Origin: Primula veris
Taxonomy: Eukaryota > Streptophyta > Magnoliopsida > Ericales > Primulaceae
Assembly: GCA_963682055.1 (NCBI GenBank)
Contig: OY821749.1
Coordinates: forward strand, 7,862,336-7,926,335
DNA length: 64,000 nucleotides
Reading direction: 5' to 3'
Shown here piece by piece: positions 56,879 through 64,000 of this stretch (position 1 is the first letter of the stretch; each line of letters starts with the position of its first letter). The translations under genes and the position numbers were made by a program. The notes under the pieces are model-generated. The model was not told the origin of the DNA. It worked only from the letters and a program-made list of their open reading frames with translations, and searched no databases.

Positions 56879-56927
56879 TAACGACATTACAATTTATTAG
56901 ATGGAAGCAAATTGACAGGGTGGTCAA
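55068..56927 (-). pseudogene. LINE ORF2 C-terminus (RT thumb, zf-RVT, RNase H), open 619-codon frame
   Basis: The frame starts with about 16 residues from flanking DNA (MTTLSICFHLINCNVV). It then reads the end of the reverse transcriptase domain (KLSNWKSQWLNMGGRLILIK, GGLGLRSF). A zf-RVT region follows (SAWEIM..WDKILPVKISCFIWK..CECCGCNMEDSEHLF). Last comes an RNase H-like domain (NIDGSFRGNTNKSGIGGVLR, FESDCLQLVN, HIEREGNKGADYLAKQG). There is no stop, but endonuclease and polymerase catalytic parts are absent because of 5' truncation. The long open frame suggests a recent insertion. Mobilisation is not expected. Confidence 0.85.
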
Positions 56928-57091
56928 ATTTAACGAATGAAACTATAAGAGACCATATTTTGATGTTTCCCAAATTTATATTTCTGTTTTTTTTTTATCT
57001 AGCCCATCTAGAATTCCATATTGACTACGATAGCCTATAGCATATAACAAATTTATCTTAAACAATATAGTATAACAGTTAACAAAGGAAG
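56890..57091. other. short intergenic stretch
   Basis: No feature between the LINE and the truncated LTR element. Confidence 0.5.
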
Positions 57092-58501
57092 TGTTAGGAT
57101 CTTGGTGTTCGGGTGACTTGGTCAACAAGTTTGCTCTTCATATGGTTGGTTTGCGAACGTCATTGGCAAGTGATTGGCGTGTTGGATCGTCAAGGGTTGA
57201 GTTTGATATGGTTCAGACTCGTTAGCGGATTGGACTTGAAGGCTAAGTTGGTTTGAGGAAACGTGATTGGTCATGAAACATTGGATACGGTTCCAATGCT
57301 GGTCCGTTTGTATGATCCGTTGGCATGAGATTGACGTTTAGGAGCATCAATGAGTAAGTTTGATATGATTCAAGCTTGTTGATAGATTTGGGAGTAAAAT
57401 AACATAGTTGGTTGGTTTAGACGGGTGGCTGGATTTGAGTCGTTTCAGCGGGTTAGATATGGTTCTAATACTGGTCGGTTTAGACGACAACGAGTATGAT
57501 CCGGAGCATCATGCGGGCTGATTGTTTGGATGTTCATAGCTGCTGTATAACACATTATCCAGGTGCTGGAGTGTTGAAGAAAAGGCGGGAACAATTGCAA
57601 ATAGTGGACAGCCCCTCTAGAGTTACTTGTAACCGTCACGACGGTTATTTTCCTTATTATTCTGCCATGTAACTGCCTATGTACGAAATTATAAGTGATA
57701 GCACAGATTGTATTCATTAAGTAGTCTCGTTTTCAAGGTTCAGATTATGTAAATGTGTATAACGGATCTTTTGTATTATTTACGGTAATAAAACGAAGGC
57801 TGGCTGCGGCCGTACGTGTGTGCGCTCGTTTACGTTTACATACGTTTATTCTGTCCCATATACTTGTCTTAATTGTGATTATCATCGCTGCTTATTGAGT
57901 GAGATCCCTTGAGTGAAACACCAGTGAATTGTGAGGCAAACACGAGTGAACGAGAGGTAAAAACGAGCGAACGAGTGAGTTCATTGTTGGGCTGAACAAA
58001 CAGGCGGTTAACGTGGGTTTTGACCCTGGTTTGTGCCATCACTTGGTTAGTTTCGAAAACGAAAAATTAACCCTGTGACAACTGATATCAGAACGATTAC
58101 GATGGCTGGTGGTAAAGACAAGTTGGTTGCTGGGACGGATCTCTCATCGAAGGAGAGGATCGAACGCTTGGAGGCTATTGTCGGAACAGATCTCAACGTT
58201 GCGGACAGAGAGAAACTGTTGGACAGATTTCTGAAACTGTCGGGGACGGTTACGAAAATGATGGGTGCGCTAGCGGAGACTCAAGACAGGTTGCAAACGC
58301 TGGTGGTTGATTTCACCCAACACTTGGCCCAAATGGCAGTTGGTGTGAGTGATATGAAGGACGAGATCAAAGTTCTTCGGAGGGCTGTTTCGTCCAGTCC
58401 TGGTCTGAATATGGAGGGAGGAACGACATCGAAGGTTCGTGTGCCTGAACCAAAATCGTTTGAGGGTAAACGGAGTGTGAAAGACCTCGAAAACTTTCTT
58501 A
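57092..58501 (+). mobile_element. truncated LTR retrotransposon (5' LTR plus gag start)
   Basis: A TG...CA unit at 57092-58080 fits a 5' LTR. Two bases later TGATATCAGAAC resembles the initiator-Met primer site TGGTATCAGAGC with two changes. The gag start follows and is cut off at about 58501. No matching 3' LTR occurs in the window. Confidence 0.65.
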
Positions 58502-58506
58502 ATTGA
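58102..58506 (+). pseudogene. retrotransposon gag N-terminus (truncated)
   Basis: From ATG at 58102: MAGGKDKLVAGTDLSSKERI, a coiled-coil-like middle, then VRVPEPKSFEGKRSVKDLEN. It ends where unrelated DNA begins (stop 58504-58506). The PEPK.F.G....ELENF wording is typical of plant Ty3/gypsy-type gag. There are 134 residues, with no capsid core beyond this point. Confidence 0.6.
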
Positions 58507-58594
58507 CAAACTTTTAATGCACATTTATCAGTTAGAAAACACATCATTATTAATTATTAATTGACAAACTTTTAATGCACATTTATCAGTTAGC
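58501..58594. repeat. 36-bp direct repeat at the gag breakpoint
   Basis: TAATTGACAAACTTTTAATG followed by CACATTTATCAGTTAG occurs at about 58501-58536 and 58559-58594, separated by 22 bases. The first copy abuts the truncated gag. Confidence 0.85.
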
Positions 58595-59106
58595 TGGAAC
58601 GTATACATTTGATTCTTTGTGTTCCAGGAATTAAATTTCAGCCTCATGAAAAATGTAACCAAAAGTTTTGATCTTGAAAATTTTACCTTTCCAAATTTTA
58701 GGTAGTTTTGACTTTTGACGATCTGTCTACTTAATTTTTGATTCGATTCTGGACATTTACACAGTATGAAAGAAATAAACTTTTTTTCACCATAGTAAAT
58801 GATAAATAGTGATATGCATGTTTTCAACTTCAGGCACTACGAATAATATCAAATCTGTTTCCTTTATGTACCTGTGTTTTCTAACTGTACAAAACTGGCT
58901 CTTAATTAAGTTCTTATTCTAAAATGTAATTCTGCAGTTCAGTGTTTAATTTAGTATTTCCTTTAACTTGAAATATGGTCTAAATCTTCTGTTAAATTTA
59001 TCATGGCTTCCTTGCTTTTAGAATGAAACTGGCAAAACTTACATACAAAACTCTGCAAAAATTTATTAAAAAACATAATCATCGTTCCTAAACTACTACT
59101 TGCATT

Positions 59107-59380
59107 TAGGGCTGGGCAAAAAACCGGAAAAACCGAACCGATAACTGAACCGAAAAAAACCAAAACCGAAAAACATAAAAAAATTCGGGTCCGTTTCGGT
59201 TTTCAGTAAAACCGAAACCAAAAAAGACCGAAAAATAACCGAAACTGGACCGAAAAAACCGGTCCGGTTCGGTCCAAAAAATAAAAAGACCGAAATCGAA
59301 ATAAACCGAACCCAAAAATATGCTCGGTTTCGGTTTCGGTTTTGCCAAAAACCGAACCGGACCGGACCGAACCCACCCTA
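59107..59380. mobile_element. hAT-type MITE, 274 bp
   Basis: Ends TAGGGCTGGGC and CCCACCCTA with an 8-base duplication CTTGCATT at 59099-59106 and 59381-59388. The interior is made of ACCGAAACCGGTTCGG-type words. It inserted just upstream of the PME pseudogene exon. Confidence 0.82.
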
Positions 59381-59421
59381 CTTGCATTACTAACAATATC
59401 TCATATTATATTCTATCTCAG

Positions 59422-60129
59422 CCGTCGAAGGTGATGGATTCCTGGCAACAGATATCACCTTCTGGAACATCGCAGGCATAAAAGGAAACCAATCCGCAGC
59501 GATAAGAGTAAAGGCAGACCAACCCGCGTTCTACAAATGCAGCTTCGAGGGGTACCAAGACACAATATATGCGCACAGTGGCAGACCATTCTTCAAAAAC
59601 TGTGACATTCATGGCGATGTGGACTTCATCTGTGGCTCTGGCACTGACTTTTTCAGGACTGCAACCTCATCCTCCGCAGACCAAAATCACCAAACGGGGA
59701 TATCACTATAGCTGCCTCATCTCGCAAAGACCCTGAGTCTAACGAGGTGATTGTTTTCCAAAACCGTCGTGTCATATCAGATGAAAATGAGAACCTTGGT
59801 GATGCAAAAAAATCTACTTGGGAAGGCCCTGGAAGACTTATGTTAGGACGGTTTTCATGGGGACTTCAGTTGAGGTTCGGTTGCAGCCTGCTGGTTGGAG
59901 GCACTGGGAAGATGGTAATACAGTAAATGACCATAAGGGAGAAAGAAATGTGGTCTATAGGGAGTTTAACAATAGAGGGAGAGGCGCTAATACGGAAGGG
60001 AGAGTGCAGTGGCCTGGGTTTAGTGTCATCGCCGACGAGCGAGAGGCAGAGAAGTTTACAGTTGAGAACCTCTTTCGAGGCAACGAATGGATCCCACAAA
60101 CTGGCCTCTCCTATGTTTCTGGCATTTAA
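59422..60129 (+). pseudogene. PME pseudogene, catalytic exon only
   Basis: After a TATCTCAG acceptor the sequence reads VEGDGFLATDITFWNIAG, QSAAIRV, GYQDTIYAH, DVDFICGSG (Phe to Cys), then ISDENE, LGRPWKTYVRTVF and ends GLSYVSGI plus TAA. Two single-base losses break it: in a T-run at 59649-59653 and an A-run at 59807-59813. No PMEI/exon-1 part is recognised upstream; the truncated LTR element and a MITE occupy that space. The intron phase matches the PME gene at 50448, but the protein is clearly from a different PME subgroup. It cannot yield a full enzyme. Confidence 0.85.
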
Positions 60130-61120
60130 GAAAAAGGCAAAACTTCATTAAAAAAAATTGCGTGCTTGTTAATCCCTCCTATATTTATCACCGAACTTAC
60201 CCCTGCAAATCTTTGCAAGGATATGTTCCGTAGATATCTTATGAAGGTTGAACAATCTGTAAGGCTCAGCGTGATTGTGAGACATGATCCTACTGCACTG
60301 TTATTTTTTACGTTTTAGTGTCAGTTTGATATATTTTGTTATTTGGGGATTTTTCTTTTAATGAATTTTTTTTGATAAAACAGTTTGATCAATGAAGGAA
60401 TGGTTATCAAATCAGCAGAACTTTAGCAATAAAGATATAGGATCAGTTTAGTTTGCTGGTAAACAAATCAACTTCTTCATATCCTGCACAAAAAAGCCAA
60501 GTATATATTGCTACAAGATACCACATTTCTTCGATCAAGTTGTTAATAAGGTACTTTTGTATACGGAAATAAGCAAAACACACATCATGGCTCATGCCTT
60601 ACAATTTTAAGTCAATATCAGAACTCAGTGAACCTCTTCATAATGACTCTCATCTCATGCCTCATTTTAGGAAATTTGAGAAATGCAAAGATATAAAGAA
60701 AAAGATGAGATTGATAAAATCATATCAATCACAAAAAATCATAAAAGATGTACTCTATATCGCCTCCACCATCTATATAATAGTTTCACAATAAAAAAAA
60801 AAAGAGATTATCTAAACTCATATAACTCAGACATACACTTAAATTATCGGGTATCATTAACCTACTTATATTCAATACACATCCATATTTATTATCTAAA
60901 CCCTAGAGATTTAAACTTCTCACTGCTCCGTTAGACGGATGAAATTAAACGGTGATCAAACTATCAACTCTCCATTTATCTTACTTGTTTATGCACAGGT
61001 TATAAAGAGCTAGCAGGAAGTCCGGGGCAAACCCTAAATATGAGATTTCTTATTGGCTCATAGTTTATGAATGAATTTCACGCACTAGATCTAAAATTTA
61101 AGTTCCATCAGTATCCTTTG
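60130..61120. other. intergenic DNA, no gene seen
   Basis: AT-rich. Short open frames at 60594-60934 lack any recognisable domain. Confidence 0.5.
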
Positions 61121-61123
61121 CCA

Positions 61124-61990
61124 CAATGTCCCTCCACCCTTGAAAATGAATGGTCGTTGCTAAGCAGCAGTCGCACCATAGTAAAGTTATTATAATTATC
61201 ACCCAACAAACCTTTCTTACAAAAATTTAATCTTTTACACCAATTTTATGCTTTTCTTAAGTTATAAAATATTTTTGTAGTCACTCTTTTTTTAAAAACT
61301 TGCATTTATCTAAAAAATTGTGTCCTACAATAGAAAATTAAAATGGCGATTTTTATATTTTTATTATTATACTTGAATTTCCCTTTTGTGTGTAAGAAAA
61401 ACTAAAATAAAGTATTATTTAAGATTAGAAAAAAAAATTGGTTAATTAATTTAATTGATGATTTAGTCATCAATAAATATGTTTATTTTAGTCCAAAATA
61501 GAATTATCTTATATTTGGGAAAATTTATTTCGTTTCCATGATCTAATCTGTAGTAGTACCTTAATAAATGACTAGTCATTTCTAAGCAGTATTTGCACCG
61601 TAGTAATTAGTAAAGTTATTTTACTTATCACCCAAAAACAAAATTCTTATAAAAATTTAATCTTTTACACCATATTTATTCTTTTTTTAAGGGATAAAAT
61701 AATTTTTATTAACTTTTTTTTTTAAATCTTGCATTTTTAAAATAACTGTTTCCTACAATAAAAAATTTAAATGCCGATTTTAATATTTTTATTACGCTTG
61801 AATTTCCTTTTATGTGTAATAAAAATTATAATACTTATAATAAAGTGATATGAAGATCAGACAAAATAATTTATGGTTAATTAATCAAATTGATGAAGTA
61901 GTCAATAAATATGTTTATTGTAGTGCTAAATAGAATTGTTGTACATTGGGAAAAAAAAGTTATTCGTTTCCATAGGTAATCAGTAGTTGC
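61124..61990. repeat. ~430-bp tandem duplication
   Basis: Units at about 61124-61561 and 61562-61990 share TTTAATCTTTTACACCA, TCCTACAATA, CTTGAATTTCC, GTCAATAAATATGTTTATT and CGTTTCCAT in order, with many substitutions, so the duplication is old. It is non-coding. Confidence 0.8.
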
Positions 61991-63040
61991 AACCCATGTT
62001 GAATCGATGTCACTCCAACCCATTGAAAGAGACTCAAAATAACACTAACGATGATAAGCAAGAGAAGAGGCACATAATGAATTTGATGTTATCGAGTGTG
62101 ACAACACAGAGCTCAGAAGTATTCATGAATAATCTTTTTTGAAAAATTATATTTCATGCAACCATGGTTTAACAGATTTGTTAGGACCTATTTTATAGGA
62201 CCAAATAAACTCTTTATATGCTCATTGTATTGACAAATAATAGTTAGTATTTGTTATTTACAAAGCAACTGAAATTGCTTTACTGCATCTTATAGTATTA
62301 TAAATATTATTTGAAGAAGTTTATTTACTCGTAAATGAAAGATTGTTGTTGGAATAGGTCGTTTCAAATAAAAAATGGTGGTGCTAGGTAATTATTGACA
62401 TAATTATTATGAATTCTTCGACATTCAGTATATTATTTGTTTTTGTCAACATTTGTTATGTTATTTTTATTCTTATGACATGCTTAAACCATATACGCAG
62501 GGTCGAGTTCTTTAGTCGTACTTTTAACAAAAGTCCACCAGAGCTATGCAGAGGGATTTGGTTTCAGAAGTCCAAAAAGATAATTATTGGGGAGAATTGG
62601 GGAATAATTTCTATTTTATATTCAGCCCATATATATATATTTTTTAAAACTATAATACCACGATGGCATTACTTAGTTTTTCAGTTGTCATTGTCTATCA
62701 TACCATCTAACACGGTCAAACCTCTAGGTTAAACATGATGATCATCATTTCGATAAATAAGTAAAATTGAATATATGGCTTGCAGCAAATAACATTAGAA
62801 ATTTCTACTATCTTTGCTGTGTTAATTGACCCGTTAATTTCTTCGTTGTCTGTTATATATTTTCTTGCGATAATTAGTCGAACATATTGGCTTAATATAC
62901 TTCATAACTTGAGGGATATACATGATCAAAACTATAGTCTTTTATTTCTCTGTGTAGAAACGTGTATTCCACGTTTTGGTGGACTTATTTTGATCAATAT
63001 AGAAGCAGCTTTTAAGCTGTATATGTATACATATATGTAG
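61991..63040. other. non-genic DNA
   Basis: Open frames at 62409-62732 and 62780-63040 have no recognisable features. A GAGAGAGA tract lies at 63041-63052. Confidence 0.5.
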
Positions 63041-63268
63041 AGAGAGAGAGATAAAATAAATGATTTCGTAATTTTATTTCACTGTGTAATCACAATATAT
63101 ATATTTACATAAGTTTCCATTTAGTCTTATCAATTACAGACTTAACAGAAATAGTACAAGACTGAATGTTTCTATCTGGTCCAGTAAATATGAAATATTA
63201 CAGAAACAAATACCTAGTTACTATTAATTACAAAACAGTCTTGATAATAGTTAATATACTCAATATGC
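63040..63268 (-). repeat. probable 3' LTR of the Copia element at the right edge
   Basis: On the minus strand, a purine tract GAGGGAGGC follows the pol stop, and then TATTGAGTATATTAAC begins a region that ends near 63040 in a TCTCTCTC tract. The exact ends cannot be fixed because the other LTR lies outside the window. Confidence 0.55.
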
Positions 63269-63273
63269 CTCCC

Positions 63274-64000
63274 TCAAGATGGATTGTGAAGAGACAGTAC
63301 ACCCATCTTGAATAATAAGTGCTGAAAAGGAGCTGCACCTAGAGCTTTAGTAAAAATATCTGCAATATTGTTAGTAGTAGTGACATGAAGAGGATGAATG
63401 ATCTTTTGAACAATTAAATCTCTAATAAAATGACAATCAACTTCAACATGTTTGGTTCTTTCATGATTTACTGGGTTATAAGCTAAAGCAAGTGCTGACT
63501 TACTATCTGTAAACAAAGAAACTGGCTTTTCTTGTTTAATTCCTAGGTCTTTTAACAAACTAAGCAACCATAAAACTTCACAACTAGTAACAGCTACAAC
63601 CCTATATTCTGCCTCAGCACTACTTCTTGAAACTACTTTTTGCTTCTTACTTTTCCATGATATAAGAGATGTACCTAAGAAAATACTAGACCCTGTAACT
63701 GACCTCCTAGTATCTATACATGCAGCCCAATCAGAATCACTAAAAGCCTGTAAATTTAAAGAAGATTTAGATGAGAAAAATATACCTTGAGCTGGGTCCT
63801 TTTTTATGTACCTGAGAAATCTTACTGCAGCTGCATAGTGTGACTGACTTGGTGCTGCTAAAAATTGACTCAACACATGAACAGAAAAAGAAATGTCTGG
63901 CCTGGTAATGGTCAAATATAATAATTTACCAACCATTCTTTTATATAAAGTAATATCCTCAAAAGGCTTATCATCAGTGTTTGTGTATTTTTGTTTTGTG
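63274..64000 (-). CDS. Copia pol 3' end (RT end and RNase H), partial
   Basis: The frame is open from the window edge to TGA at 63274. It reads DITLYKRMVGKLLYLTITRP, DWAACIDTRRSVTGSSIFLG, KKQKVVSRSSAEAEYR, FTDSKSALALA, HVEVDCHFIRD and NIADIFTKAL: the end of copia reverse transcriptase and the RNase H domain, including the acidic residues of SDSDWA, AEAEYR and FTDSKSA. No stop is seen in 240 codons. Whether the full element is intact cannot be judged here. It differs clearly from the 11.6-20.1-kb element. Confidence 0.88.
   Translation of the reverse strand, partial: TKQKYTNTDDKPFEDITLYKRMVGKLLYLTITRPDISFSVHVLSQFLAAPSQSHYAAAVRFLRYIKKDPAQGIFFSSKSSLNLQAFSDSDWAACIDTRRSVTGSSIFLGTSLISWKSKKQKVVSRSSAEAEYRVVAVTSCEVLWLLSLLKDLGIKQEKPVSLFTDSKSALALAYNPVNHERTKHVEVDCHFIRDLIVQKIIHPLHVTTTNNIADIFTKALGAAPFQHLLFKMGVLSLHNPS

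Noticed and set aside
62409..63040. Two hydrophobic open frames (107 and 86 codons)
   Set aside because: AT-rich DNA easily yields hydrophobic frames; no domain or gene structure supports them.

Overview
The window looks like AT-rich, transposon-dense nuclear DNA from a flowering plant, most likely a eudicot. The signs are a chloroplast-type PPR gene (OTP70-like), pectin methylesterase (PME) and PME-inhibitor (PMEI) genes, an AGL62-like type I MADS gene, plant-type splice sites, and plant Copia, LINE, hAT, CACTA and Mutator elements. The species cannot be named from the sequence.

Layout. 1-4231: an OTP70-like PPR pseudogene, an intact PMEI gene and the 3' end of a LINE. 4232-9148: a decayed Mutator-like element whose reading frame joined a transposase to an OTU-type cysteine protease. 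9148-9447: a MITE-like hairpin at a duplication junction. 9448-20846: a second copy of the PPR-3'end/PMEI/LINE block. Its PMEI has a nonsense codon, and it is split by an intact 8.4-kb Ty1/copia element on the minus strand (11623-20057, target duplication AAAAT); the first copy preserves the empty site. 20566-22217: a LINE with an ORF1 remnant and no visible ORF2. 22294-22981: a hAT-type MITE. 23600-26680: two dead hAT copies in inverted orientation, one split by a 768-bp element with a 9-bp target duplication. 28112-28191: a tRNA-Leu(AAG)-like gene. 28903-32797 (minus): a two-exon AGL62-like MADS gene. 33406-40349: an old Copia element with 234-bp LTRs and a ruined interior. 40350-47235: non-genic DNA with a hAT-like MITE, a CACTA MITE and an AT-rich minisatellite. 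47245-49858: a Mutator-type fold-back element with ~680-bp terminal repeats, telomere-like arrays and a captured gag-like reading frame. 50448-52955: an intact two-exon PME gene. 53700-60129: LINE fragments, a truncated LTR element and a PME pseudogene. 60130-63040: non-genic, with a 430-bp tandem duplication. 63040-64000: the 3' end of another Copia element on the minus strand.

Intact host genes are few: PMEI (2577), the MADS gene and PME (50448). PMEI proteins restrain PMEs in the cell wall, and the window holds two PMEI copies and two PME loci with one broken member of each kind, a birth-and-death pattern. The rest is nested transposon history. The most unusual object is the 47.2-49.9 kb composite fold-back element, whose arms share a CCGTA..TACGG hairpin theme with the OTU-bearing Mutator element and with a lone hairpin at 42.1 kb.
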